Positions 1 to 10,695 are shown, counted from the stretch's first letter. The stretch is 64,000 bases of DNA from Nectonema munidae (GCA_030549495.1 JAUIRK010000121.1:496001-560000), one strand, 5' to 3'. A program made the numbers and translations. The notes: a model not told the origin generated them from the letters alone.

Positions 1-2459
1 CACGAATTAAAATTGTTGAGTGAAACCATAAAAGATCTTTTAATTAGAAATAAAATTCAATTAATTTAACGCAAATAAAGCTAAATTTGTATGTTGTAAG
101 ATTATAGCATAGCAATGGAATCGAGGGCATTTTTTAAATCTAGAAAAATAACTAAGCAATCTTGCTTGTTTTCCCAGAAGTTAATTACATCATTGATAAA
201 AATTGAGTGAAGTTTTTCTATCAAATGTAATTTACGAAGGTTCGTGTTAAAGATTATTATAGGACTTAAATTAAAGAAAGCATTGTAGTTATTTGGCTAG
301 ATTTTCTATTTATTGATTTATTTTTGAATAGTTAATGAAAGAAGTAAAAGTGGGAGCAGAAATGCAGAAGATAGTCGTTTATTTCGTATTGATTGCCTTT
401 GAATCTACAAAGATTGCTTAGTTATTTTTTCATACGGTAAAAGTAGACGTTGCAGGGGCAGTATCCGGGCAACCATTTGATTAGCTTTCGTAATTTTCGT
501 TCAAATGTCAAGAATTCGTTTGATTATTTATAAATTGAAGGAAAATAGAAGGTGAGGTTTAGATGAGTTTTTATGTAATGTGTAGAGTGTAGGATTTAAG
601 TAGAGATGTATAGGTTTTTAAAGGAAATGAGTTTAGCTGATGCAAAAGATCATTTTGAAGTACTTGTTTAACCAAATTGTTTACAATCGTGTTTTCGAGA
701 ATGTGAGCTGGGAACCAGTAGTGGTGTATTTCAAAGTAAGTTGATAAAAGAAATAGTTAATAAACAAATGTATACGTCAAGTATCTGAAGTTGTGCTTGA
801 GATTTACGTCATTAATGACGTTTTGCCAGTCTGTAAAAAAGTGTTGGATGATACACTTTTTAAAAGAGAACTTATTATGACTTATGTAATCGCAAGCATA
901 TAGGAGGGCATAGCATTCACCACCTTATGTAATTACGGAGGGATCGAAAGCATATATTTCTGCTATCTAGGAATATAAATGGTGAGTTTGAAGCGGTTCG
1001 TAATTAGGAGTTTGCAAGGGATTTGTTGAAGCAGCTTTGAAAAGAAAAAGTTAATATTAAGAAGGGATGAATTAAAAGGAGTGGATTGATTTTGTTTAGT
1101 ATGAGAAATTTTTTGAGTAGAGACAAATATTGTGGGAGTTAGGATGTGTAGAAAGTTTGAGAGGGAGTGATGTTATGGAAACAAAAGGATTTTAGATGGG
1201 AGCTTATTTGGATGCGTCTTATGATATATTTTTGGTAACAGCATGTTTGAGAAGAAGTATTAGTGGAAGGCAATTTGTAAGGAATTCTAAGATTTTAATA
1301 GGGGTATTTTTGTAGCCTCTGATGATGAGACAAAGGTAATGCATTTTTTTCAAATAAGTAAGTGATGGGTGGATAGCTTAATGATAAACCCGATGAAAGA
1401 ATGCCATATACTAGAGTAATTAGAATGATTGATTTATAAATGAAAGGGTAGTGTTGAATACTTATTTCCATTTCTAAGATATAATTTTACTAAGAGAGAA
1501 GAATTTGAAGATAGGTTATAGTATTGATTTTTGACGTTTGATTGAAAAGTGGGATCCAATTATTTTACAAAAGAAGATTGTTTGCTTTGCTATAAAGTGC
1601 GCTCAACTTACAAAATACAAATTAAATTTTTTATAGATAAAATAACGTAATTTTTATTGATCTAAATGTTGTTTCAAAAGACGCGTCGCGCCTTTCTATT
1701 CTTACGGATACAGCAAGAGATCCGTTTCCAAATACTTTTAATCAAACTTATTACTTTGTCTAGCAAAAAAATAGAGAAAAATTATTATTCACATCAAAAA
1801 TTAATTATGAATTTTTTTATAATTTAATCATTTTTTTTAAATATTTTGTTATATTTAAAATATTAAGTTAACTATTCTATTTGGATTTATTTCTATTATT
1901 TGAACTACAAATTTAAATGAAACAGCTTCAAAACTAACCAAAGTGCGACTCTAGGCCGAATGGTTTCATAAAAATTTTAATAACACTACAAAATGGCAAA
2001 AATAAATTATACAAAATAAAAGGACAAACTGTAGCGACCATTATTAAATTTTCAAATCCTTAATATTTAAATAGCTTTTTCTTTAATGGTATATTATCTT
2101 GATACGCTAATGAAATAAGTTCTAATTAAGATCAATCTGATGTCATTAAGAAACATTACAACTTGAAAAACTTTAATTAAAAAATTTACTCACTTTTAAA
2201 CAGATGTTATCATCTAAAAATTAAAAAAAATCTTGTTTTGTGATAAAGCATATATATATTTTTAGAAATTAATATATTTAAAACAAAATTATTTGTATTA
2301 TTTTTGTATATTCTTTTTCTTGTCCTGACTAAACAATGGTAAATTTACTCAAACTGTATAAATAATCTCTAAAACCTATTTTCTCCTTAAATCCCTTTTA
2401 TATTTTAACAATGTTCTTGTTTGCCATGATGTATGTTTTGTTGCTATTAGTTTTTTGAA
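1..2459. other. Intergenic, no gene recognised
   Basis: No reading frame of useful length and no recognisable protein fragment was found on either strand. About 350-1560 is visibly purine-rich on the plus strand, unlike the T-rich DNA after 1800, and could be an old decayed insertion or an untranslated transcript. The last few hundred bases are very AT-rich and must contain the promoter of the gene starting at 2460; I see no clear core promoter element. Confidence 0.5.
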
Positions 2460-5400
2460 ATGAATTATTTATCGCCATATTTAAAGAAAAATCAAGCCTT
2501 TTCTTTTGAGACTCTCCAAGATTTTGAAATTTTGGTTTTAATAATGAAATATTTTGAAAATAGTAAAACTCTCAACTGTTTAAGTGATGGATTGCGTGAG
2601 GATATATTAAATATTTACTTAAAAACCTCATCTAAAGAAGTATATAATTCGGAATACTTGAAATCATTTTTTGAAGCAGCTTTATTAAGAACTCCCACTG
2701 ATGGTATAAAAACCTTACTTTTTCAACTTTTTCAAACTCATAATTCAAAAGTGTGTAATAATCCTTCCTTCAAAAACCATCCTAAATTTAATACCTGTAA
2801 TCCTCGATATTTACTACACTCATATATACCTTTTTCACGGAGTTCAGCTTTACATTTATCCTATTCCTACTCAAGCTTAATAAATTTAAAGCCAATAGTT
2901 GTTAACTATTATAATATTAAAAGACGCCCATCCAGTTTGCGAGCTTTGTATGGACGAAGATTGCGTGGTTTAAAAGCAAGTTCACTTTTAATTACTGATC
3001 ATTTTCACAAAAATCATTTCAATTTAGTTGCTAAAACTTGTGGTCATTTGGATTCTATATATTGTGTTACATTTGATAAAACTGGAAAATATATATTCAC
3101 AGGAGCTGATGATCATTTAATTAAAGTCTGGCGGGCTTCGGATTTACGTCTAATGTTTACATTGAGAGGTCATTCCAACGTTATAACTGATATAAATATT
3201 AATTACGAAAATACTTTAATAGCAGCTTCAAGCAGTAATAAATTAATCATAATTTGGAAACTTTCTGACTATTCTCCTATTGCTACGTTGCCAGGTCATA
3301 CATCTCCAATTACGATGGTTAGATTTTCACCATATAATAATGCTGATTGTAGATATTTAATTTCATCTGGATTTGATGGTTGTATATGTATTTGGAAATG
3401 GGATTTTTTAACATATGAATTCAACCTTGAACCAATAAAATTTATTGAAAAGAATAAGTCGAATAATCAGATATTATTTTTTTCGTTTAGTCTCAGTGGC
3501 TTATTTTTGGCAACAGCCGCGTCTGATCATTTAGTTCGGATTTATTATTTTGGAGATCATCGCCCACAAAAATTTCAAGAATGTAATTTGCATACAGATG
3601 CTGTTGATAGTGTTCATTTTGCAAATCATAGATTAATGTTTTTAACTGGTAGTAAAGATGGAACGGTTGGAATTTGGGCTTTTAAAGATAAACAATTTCA
3701 GCCCGAATATGTTTTGAAAGCATCATCCAAAATAATTTCTTCCAGTGTATCTGGCAAAAATTATTTAATTAAACAATCGACTTTCAAAATAAGGGTGACA
3801 ATGTCTTGTTGGAGTTGTAATGACAATTATGTTGCACTAGCAGCAAATAATTTACTTATAAAAATTTGGTCATCCAGTGATGCTAAATTATTACATGAAT
3901 TTAAGGGTCATAGTGATGAAGTTTATGTTTTAGAAGCGCATCCAACAGATGAAAGGTATTTAATTAGCGCTGGACATGATGGAAATATTATACTATGGAA
4001 CATCAAAAGTGGCTTTATTGTGAAAAAATTTGTTAATAATATATATGATAAAGGTTGTGGTGCTATATTTGATTGCAAGTTTTCAAATCTTGGCGATTAT
4101 TTTGCAGCTTCAGACTCCCATGGTCATTTAATTTTGTTTTCATATACTTCTAACCGTTATTACGCAAAAACTCCCTATGCTCAATTTTTCACATCAGATT
4201 ATTCTTCCACTATTTTAGGAATTGATCATACTATTCTCGATGAAGCTACAGAACAACCTCCACATTTGCTTTCTCTTAAATATGATTCTGGCTTAATATC
4301 ACAATCATACTCTAATATTTCGCACTTACAATGTTATGATTCAGCTGCCTTGCGTGCTAATGAAGCTGTTAATAAGTTGCATATCGATGATTACATCGAT
4401 GATTTCATCGAAAATAGAAATGCTTTTAAAGTTAACACTTTCTATGAGAATTCTTATTTTAAGATATCATCTCGTGATCATGATATGATTAAGAATATGC
4501 TTGAAAAAACAGAAGAAGCTTTGGTTTTTGAAAAATATGAGTTTGAAAAGAGTAAAAATGTAAATATACCTTCTAGTATAAATGATATAGATTCTATTTT
4601 GCAAAATGGAAATACTCTTTCACTAGACAATGCATCCGTTCTTTCATATCAAACTACAAATGACAATGGTGAATCAAGCGATTATTCAGATTGGTTAGAT
4701 TCATGTGGCTTTATCAATAAGCCTCAATCAAGTAAACGAGTTAGAAGAACGCGCTATGGTGTAACAAAGTGCAATGTTGATGATAATTCTTCGTTAGATG
4801 AGGAAGATTTTGAGGATAATATGCGTGATTTATGTGAATATAATTGGATAAGTGATGTAAATCCAACTACATCACCTTTTATTCCACAAATTGGCGACGA
4901 AGTAGTTTATTTTCATCAAGGCCATCAACGTTATTTCGATAAAGTTAAATATAACAAATCTCTAAAACTTAAGCTTCGCTCAATTTCGAATTTGAGAGAA
5001 AGTTTGAAGGAAATAGAATATGCTAGAGTAACTGGTATCAAACATGAAGTCGGTCCACCGCGACTATGTTGTCTGAAGCTTACTTTTATACACCCAGTAA
5101 CATCTAATGTATTAGGTGGCACTTGTTCTATAAATTTTTATATAGATGAAGCTGATTTTAATGAATTTATAACGTTGAGACAGTTTTACGAAGATAGCCT
5201 ATCTATAAATTGGGTTTCAGATGAAAAATTTAAAGTAAGGAGGCAAAAAACTTATAATTATGGTAAGTTCATCAAGAAAGAACCTCTAGATTCGAATTAT
5301 CCTAATAGCATCTACTTGAGTTATCTTATATCTTGGGAAGAAACAGGAAAAATTGAACGTCTAAATCCTTGGCAGTTAATTAAATTGGAATCAAATCCTT

Positions 5401-6971
5401 TAGTGTATGTTCCTAAAAAAATTGAGTGGGATTTGCCTTATGAAGTTTCATGCAATTTTTACGCCGAAAAAATAAAGGATATAATGGATTTATCCATAGC
5501 TGAACCGTTTTTAGTACCAGTTGACTCAAGGTTGTATCCATTTTATTATAAAATTGTCGAATATCCAGTAGATTTGAACACTATAAAAGAACGCTTAATC
5601 AATCATCATTACAGGCGATTAGCTTCTTTTCAATTCGATGCTCGTAAAATTGAGCATAATGCTTTTACATTTAATGAACCTAACTCCTTAATTGTTAAAA
5701 AAGCTAGCATCATAACGGCCTTAATTTTCAAGATAATTGAGAATCGTTCGTGCAAGTTAATACAAGAGTATCGTAAGTTATCAGAAAAAATGAAACTTGA
5801 CAATTCACACTCTAATGACAAAGCTGCTGTTGAAAACATTACAAAGATGAGTTACAGTGAAATTAGACAATCTAGTAAAGCATATCAAGTTAAGCACAAC
5901 TCTTGGATAAAAGCAGCGCTTTTACTCTTAAAAAGAATTGATTCTCAACCAGATTCAATTCCGTTTAGGAAGCCTGTCAGCCATAAAGACTATCCTGATT
6001 ATTATGAAATTATTAAAAATCCCATCAACCTCAATACTTTAAGAGAAAAGTTAATGTCGTTTTATTACAAAACTCCTGAAGACTTCAGACAAGATTTCCG
6101 TTTGATTATCAGTAACAGCAAGGCCTATAACATAAAAAAAAGATCGCCAATCTACGCGATGACGCTTCGATTGTCTGCGTTTTTTGAAGAAAAAATAAGC
6201 CACCTGATCAGTGAACATCATTCAGCACAACGCAATATTAGAAAAGCTGAAGCTCGCAAGTACTATATTTTGGACGTAGTGAGAGATGATAGAGTCGATG
6301 ATTACTTCCTTAAAAGTCATAGCACGTGTAATGGTAAAAGTTTCAATGCAACATCCAACGAGATTAAACCGTATGACGATGAACACGAAGATTGTATAAG
6401 CACCTCTTCGCGTACTTCATTAAAAAGGGCAAGTAATGACTGTGAAAAGAGTAAAGAAGAATCCTTCACATACCGCACACGGTTACAATTGAGTAAATGT
6501 TCTAATATGGGTGAGTCTTCATGCTCTCTTAAAAACACTACTCTTTCCTCCAATAAAAATTCTCCCGTTTCTTCACATAGCACTCCTTTGCCAAATAATT
6601 TCCTACATTGCAATGGCGATAAAAGTGCCAATAGTACTTCAAACCAAATAATGTCAACGCCTAAGTCACAATCTTCCAATAGTAAAAGACCTGTTAGAAG
6701 TTGTAGATTCCAGAATTACTTTTCACGAACCAACTCTAATCATTTTGTGTATGAACCTGCCTTCAAAGATTCCGAATTTAGTAAAAGTTTTCGAAATAAA
6801 AATCTTCATGAAAATTTTTTATCAACGCGTGAATCTAATAATTATAAGAAAAAGAATTTATATTTGAAACGAGTAAAGAAATCATCGATGAAACGACGCT
6901 CCGTCAAAAGAGTTGCTTCTCGTGACCTTAAGAAGTATTATTTGAGGAAGCATAGTTCAAAAGATGCCTAA
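2460..6971 (+). CDS. BRWD3: BRWD/PHIP-family WD40 and double-bromodomain protein
   Basis: A single open frame of 1503 codons starting at a true ATG. In order it has a helical N-terminal region (about 1-110), eight or so WD40 repeats (about 194-580, beginning with GHLDSIYCVTFD and including a GHSDEVYVLEAHP block typical of this family), an acidic low-complexity linker, the cryptic Tudor-like region (about 806-916, starting at IGDEVVYFHQGHQ), bromodomain 1 (about 997-1091, with EHNAFTFNEPNS) and bromodomain 2 (about 1147-1250, with NSKAYN). A basic, serine-rich tail follows. Family members read acetylated and methylated histone H3 and serve as CUL4-DDB1 substrate receptors in the nucleus. Human members are about 1800 residues; here the C-terminal tail is shorter. 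No intron interrupts 4.5 kb of coding sequence. DTL follows on the same strand. Family identity is firm; which paralogue name applies is not, since invertebrates usually have one. Confidence 0.95.
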   Translation: MNYLSPYLKKNQAFSFETLQDFEILVLIMKYFENSKTLNCLSDGLREDILNIYLKTSSKEVYNSEYLKSFFEAALLRTPTDGIKTLLFQLFQTHNSKVCNNPSFKNHPKFNTCNPRYLLHSYIPFSRSSALHLSYSYSSLINLKPIVVNYYNIKRRPSSLRALYGRRLRGLKASSLLITDHFHKNHFNLVAKTCGHLDSIYCVTFDKTGKYIFTGADDHLIKVWRASDLRLMFTLRGHSNVITDININYENTLIAASSSNKLIIIWKLSDYSPIATLPGHTSPITMVRFSPYNNADCRYLISSGFDGCICIWKWDFLTYEFNLEPIKFIEKNKSNNQILFFSFSLSGLFLATAASDHLVRIYYFGDHRPQKFQECNLHTDAVDSVHFANHRLMFLTGSKDGTVGIWAFKDKQFQPEYVLKASSKIISSSVSGKNYLIKQSTFKIRVTMSCWSCNDNYVALAANNLLIKIWSSSDAKLLHEFKGHSDEVYVLEAHPTDERYLISAGHDGNIILWNIKSGFIVKKFVNNIYDKGCGAIFDCKFSNLGDYFAASDSHGHLILFSYTSNRYYAKTPYAQFFTSDYSSTILGIDHTILDEATEQPPHLLSLKYDSGLISQSYSNISHLQCYDSAALRANEAVNKLHIDDYIDDFIENRNAFKVNTFYENSYFKISSRDHDMIKNMLEKTEEALVFEKYEFEKSKNVNIPSSINDIDSILQNGNTLSLDNASVLSYQTTNDNGESSDYSDWLDSCGFINKPQSSKRVRRTRYGVTKCNVDDNSSLDEEDFEDNMRDLCEYNWISDVNPTTSPFIPQIGDEVVYFHQGHQRYFDKVKYNKSLKLKLRSISNLRESLKEIEYARVTGIKHEVGPPRLCCLKLTFIHPVTSNVLGGTCSINFYIDEADFNEFITLRQFYEDSLSINWVSDEKFKVRRQKTYNYGKFIKKEPLDSNYPNSIYLSYLISWEETGKIERLNPWQLIKLESNPLVYVPKKIEWDLPYEVSCNFYAEKIKDIMDLSIAEPFLVPVDSRLYPFYYKIVEYPVDLNTIKERLINHHYRRLASFQFDARKIEHNAFTFNEPNSLIVKKASIITALIFKIIENRSCKLIQEYRKLSEKMKLDNSHSNDKAAVENITKMSYSEIRQSSKAYQVKHNSWIKAALLLLKRIDSQPDSIPFRKPVSHKDYPDYYEIIKNPINLNTLREKLMSFYYKTPEDFRQDFRLIISNSKAYNIKKRSPIYAMTLRLSAFFEEKISHLISEHHSAQRNIRKAEARKYYILDVVRDDRVDDYFLKSHSTCNGKSFNATSNEIKPYDDEHEDCISTSSRTSLKRASNDCEKSKEESFTYRTRLQLSKCSNMGESSCSLKNTTLSSNKNSPVSSHSTPLPNNFLHCNGDKSANSTSNQIMSTPKSQSSNSKRPVRSCRFQNYFSRTNSNHFVYEPAFKDSEFSKSFRNKNLHENFLSTRESNNYKKKNLYLKRVKKSSMKRRSVKRVASRDLKKYYLRKHSSKDA

Positions 6972-7064
6972 CTTTATCATATCGGCCTAGTTAATGTTAT
7001 ATTTTTTGAATTATTACAATTTTTCTTATATTTGAGATATAAGTTTTCTACATATAACTTGTTC

Positions 7065-7070
7065 AATAAA
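7065..7070 (+). terminator. Poly(A) signal of the BRWD-like gene
   Basis: AATAAA lies about 95 bases after the BRWD-like stop codon. The open frame of the next gene begins about 20 bases further on, so the two transcription units are very tightly packed. Confidence 0.65.
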
Positions 7071-7137
7071 GTTAACTTTTTTCTATTAAAGTTTTCATGA
7101 TCATCAGCACCTCTCTACCTCATTTATTTTTTTTAAG

Positions 7138-8703
7138 AAGTATAATTATAAAAAATTTTGGAGCAGTGATATAATTAAACACTATGTCCATAATTTGCAC
7201 GATCGATTCAAACTCGAAGAAAACATATACGCTAAAATTCCATGTCTTGATTCTGATAATGGTGTGTACTGCTCTTCTGTAATAAAGCCCCCTTCTTTCG
7301 ATGCCTTAATTGTCGTAGATGATTCAGGATACATCCATGTGTTTAATCACCTTCTTTCTCGTCCTTCTCCTGACTACAGTCATTCCTTGAGAGTTTCGTT
7401 GAATTCAATTTATGACATTGCATGGTTCACAACTAATAACACATTCTTAATTGCTAGTAGTGATCTATCTTTGTGGGATTTTAATACTCAGGGCTTGATA
7501 CATAAGTTTAGCAGTGATTTATATGAGAGTGTCAAAACTTTAGACATTTGTTGGTCACATTCTCAGATTTTTGCCTCTGGCTGTCGCGATGGCTCTGTCA
7601 AAATATGGGATAAAAGGATCTGCTATAAAACAGTAGACACTATATTTAATGCTCACTCCTGCCTTCTTAAGAAGAAGGTCCGCAATAATAGGAAAAGGGT
7701 GTTTTTGGATGATAATGGATCAAGCTGTGTTTTATCTCTTGCTTTTCAAGATGAATATCATTTAGTTTCTTCCGGAATCGGAGATAATTGCATAAAACTT
7801 TGGGATCTTAGGAAAGTGCATAACTTGAACCCATTCAAGTTCAAGAACGTTGAATTAAGAAGTTGGAAAAGTGATACCGGTGGCAAAGGCTACACAAAAA
7901 TCTGCTTCAATGCGCTTCATTCAAAATTATATGCTAGTAATTTTGATGGAAATGTGTACATCTTCGATGCAATAGGTAGCAAAACATCTCCAATCCAAAT
8001 CCTTCAATCTCCCCACTCTAAATATTCTCTTAGGAACTTCAACCGCGTCAGCCTGAGTTTGAATGATCTTTTTGCTGCCCTTGATTATCCAAATGGTACC
8101 GCCTGCATATGGAATTTGAATGAGAAAAGTTATCTCAAAAATCCCATCTCTATAGAAATTAAGACTACGGATGCTATCGAATCTTCTTGCCTTCTCTGGT
8201 CCAACAACAAAGCCTACGAACTGCTTTATTTGTACAATGATTTAATCCAAAGAATAATCTCTTTCAAATCTCCAAACTCTAACAACAAAGGCCTGCTCAG
8301 CGATACTGTCAGAGGTGCTAGCAACTTTACCGTTAAATCTTTCTTAAATGCTACTTCTAACCCAAGCCAAAATCCAAGGACTTCTCAAATTTGTTCCCAA
8401 GAAGGGCCTGCAAAGTCCTTTCAAATATTAAATAATTGCAATCATCCTGTAACTTGTTCCTCTCCGACGAGTTTTTTGCCTAATTTCAGACAAAATAATA
8501 TTCAAGTCGCAAAAAGGGAAGTAAGTAAAGGGATAAAAAATTCTCGAGTTGTCTTGCATTCCTTACAAAATTGGTTAAGAAATCCCGCAGTAAATATCTC
8601 TGCTAAAAAAATCATATTTCCAAGTAAAAAACTAGCACAATACGAAGACTTGGGCAAAATTCCATCTAATAATATCAAAGATTACTTCCTTTCCAAATTA
8701 TAG
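7138..8703 (+). CDS. DTL: DTL/CDT2-like WD40 adaptor of CUL4-DDB1 (5' end uncertain)
   Basis: WD40 protein matching Denticleless/CDT2, the receptor that directs CRL4 to PCNA-bound CDT1, p21 and SET8 during replication. Recognisable blocks are GCRDGSVKIWDKR and GDNCIKLWDLRK, which carry the two WDxR motifs that contact DDB1; a basic insert between them as in human CDT2; and NVYIFDAIGSKTSP. The last residues, SNNIKDYFLSKL, fit a C-terminal PIP box (I-x-x-Y-F), which human CDT2 also has without the usual glutamine. The frame is open from 7090 but has no in-frame ATG, and the whole protein of about 500 residues has no internal methionine. The ATG at 7184 is in another frame. I place the start after a pyrimidine tract ending in AAG at 7137, a plausible 3' splice site, so a short first exon is probably missing. 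Alternatives are a non-AUG start or a one-base assembly error after 7184. Confidence 0.88.
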   Translation, partial: KYNYKKFWSSDIIKHYVHNLHDRFKLEENIYAKIPCLDSDNGVYCSSVIKPPSFDALIVVDDSGYIHVFNHLLSRPSPDYSHSLRVSLNSIYDIAWFTTNNTFLIASSDLSLWDFNTQGLIHKFSSDLYESVKTLDICWSHSQIFASGCRDGSVKIWDKRICYKTVDTIFNAHSCLLKKKVRNNRKRVFLDDNGSSCVLSLAFQDEYHLVSSGIGDNCIKLWDLRKVHNLNPFKFKNVELRSWKSDTGGKGYTKICFNALHSKLYASNFDGNVYIFDAIGSKTSPIQILQSPHSKYSLRNFNRVSLSLNDLFAALDYPNGTACIWNLNEKSYLKNPISIEIKTTDAIESSCLLWSNNKAYELLYLYNDLIQRIISFKSPNSNNKGLLSDTVRGASNFTVKSFLNATSNPSQNPRTSQICSQEGPAKSFQILNNCNHPVTCSSPTSFLPNFRQNNIQVAKREVSKGIKNSRVVLHSLQNWLRNPAVNISAKKIIFPSKKLAQYEDLGKIPSNNIKDYFLSKL

Positions 8704-8744
8704 ATTATTTTATATAAGTGCGAAACAAAAGTTTTTATCGTTGA

Positions 8745-8750
8745 AATAAA
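8745..8750 (+). terminator. Poly(A) signal of DTL
   Basis: AATAAA lies about 40 bases after the DTL stop codon, on the coding strand. Confidence 0.6.
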
Positions 8751-8841
8751 ATGTAGCTTTTTATAAGAATACTTCTATCACTTTTGGTTTATCCTTGCTT
8801 TAGTCAATTTCTAGGCCTTACCTCTTATTTTAGTATATTTA

Positions 8842-9122
8842 TTAGTGATGGAACGATACCAACGTTTTGTACCATTCGGATTCCAAATTCTCTTATGTGT
8901 GAACTGTACAGTTAAAAATTCATTTTATGCGTTTGGAGAACGTGAATAAGTCGAGGTAAATAAAACTTAAAGTTAATTTATTTAAATTTTAAAATAGGTT
9001 TAGAAATGCAACTTTTTTAAATACTCCTAAAAAAAAGAATCGGGAAGGGGGTATCTGAAGGTACCAATGAAAATTTTCGGTATATAAAAAATACAAATCC
9101 CGATTAATTGTTCCATCACTAA
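8842..9122. mobile_element. hAT-type MITE with perfect 8-bp target duplication
   Basis: A 281-bp unit with perfect 13-bp terminal inverted repeats (TTAGTGATGGAAC and its complement) and an identical 8-bp duplication, TATATTTA, on both sides (8834-8841 and 9123-9130). This is the structure of a hAT-class non-autonomous element. There is no coding capacity; the small minus-strand frame across it is incidental. Confidence 0.85.
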
Positions 9123-9130
9123 TATATTTA

Positions 9131-10320
9131 TATACATTGGGGGAGAGGTTTGTTTTCCTTAGGATGCATATTTCACTTTGTAAACACGAATTATCAAGCC
9201 TCAAAAGCAGTGTGCGATCAAAAGCTTTATTCACTCATATTATACACATTTTATCATTTCGAATGAAATCATCATTACCAATTTATAATCGTATACATAC
9301 AAACAAATAAATAACGAGTGATAATACTTCATTTTGCTTTGTCTCATTGATAGCCGCCATACATTATATCAACTACCTCCAGAGTTGGATTTATACAGTG
9401 TTGCTTATAGGCATTTACAAACCACACCCACACCCATTATCTTATATAAAACTCTTCTAAACCAATATTCCCTATAACTACGATTTATATGGAAAAAGGC
9501 TTCAAAGTAATTAGAAATCAAAATAATGCTTTGAAATCGAATTGGAGTCCAAATATTTAGAATCAATTAAACAAATTTCTTTCAGTTCATAATTATGTAA
9601 TATTTTGATGAGAATTTTATGTACAGTATCGTCTCTTTGTATCCCAAACAATAATTACCTCAATTTATTTGGTATGGAAAATGAATTCATACAATATACA
9701 AAATAAAACATTTGTTTCGGTGAAAAATATAATATCGGGCATGCGTAAGTGATGGTAAGAGAATGTCATAATAATAACAATGCAAGAGATGTCTAATTTC
9801 CTAACAGGGTATATGTATTTGTGTCTGAGTAACTCAAAAACCAGTCATTTCAGAATATTTGTTAATCCTTGGCTTTCATAAGAAAACATTTTAGCGTACT
9901 ATCTTTAACAGATGACTGTAGTAATCAGTCTTCTTGCTCTTTGTATCTTTATGGCAAAAGTAATAAATTTGACTGTAAAGAAAATATGGAATATTTCGTG
10001 TGTTAGAAGATAGGATTAGTATACTCTCTTTAACAATGTTTTCATTTAACTTATTTTCAAAGAAATCCTTGAAGATTAATCGAATTTAAAGTGAAAGATA
10101 AACCTGTCAATTAACCAATCAAGTCCGAGATTTTAGAGGAGTTTATATGAATTGTCAAAATTTACTCAAAAAGTGTTAAAAATAATTCTTTATTCTAGCT
10201 TGATTGGCTATAACTAAAAATTTTTATCCAATCAGATCAAAGAGTTTGCATAGTCCTGCCTCCACTGACATAAATAGACGACACATTTTTAAATATATAA
10301 TAATAGCCGGTCCCGTGGTC
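9131..10320. other. Intergenic, nothing recognised
   Basis: AT-rich sequence without useful reading frames, RNA genes or repeats that I could identify. Confidence 0.5.
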
Positions 10321-10385
10321 GTTTCTCACTTCGCTCGAAACAAAGGATCGTTGATAGAGTGTTTGTTTCTCACTTCGCTCTAAAC
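10321..10385 (+). repeat. Pair of 21-bp direct repeats
   Basis: A 21-base unit beginning GTTTCTCACTTCGCTC occurs at 10321-10341 and again at 10365-10385 with one difference. The first copy starts with GTTTC and ends with GAAAC, so it is also a short inverted repeat. The unit is far more GC-rich than its surroundings. Function unknown. Confidence 0.6.
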
Positions 10386-10616
10386 GGGATTATTGGAACG
10401 CCCATTCTTTTCTTCCATAGCTAGGGGTTCATATGTACCCACATTCTTTCACCGGTATCGTTTAGCACTGAAATTTTATATGTTTGTGTGTATTTTCATA
10501 TGATGAATTCGTTTTTAGCTTTAGGGTTAGGTATAGCTGAATCATGGGGCTATATTTTTTTAGTTATCAAAAACGTTATATTTTTGGTATACGTATACCC
10601 TTATTAGAGCTGAGTT

Positions 10617-10695
10617 TTCTTCATAAAAAATAAATATCAGAATTGAATTCAGCATACTTAAAAAGGGGTATATATGTGTAAAAATCTATTTATTT
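10617..10695 (+). repeat. Single diverged unit of the family R array 2
   Basis: This stretch resembles one unit of the array found at 21115-21660 and, inverted, at 41290-42500. It shares CATAAAAAATAAATATCA, then GAATTCAGCATACTT, then GGGTATATATGTGTAAAAA in the same order and spacing. It shows that units of that array also occur alone. Confidence 0.65.

Noticed and set aside
8989-9234. 81-codon minus-strand frame
   Set aside because: It overlaps the right part of the hAT MITE at 8842-9122 and has no protein-like content.
10321-10385. CRISPR-like repeat pair
   Set aside because: Only two repeats and one spacer, in a eukaryotic genome; no array.
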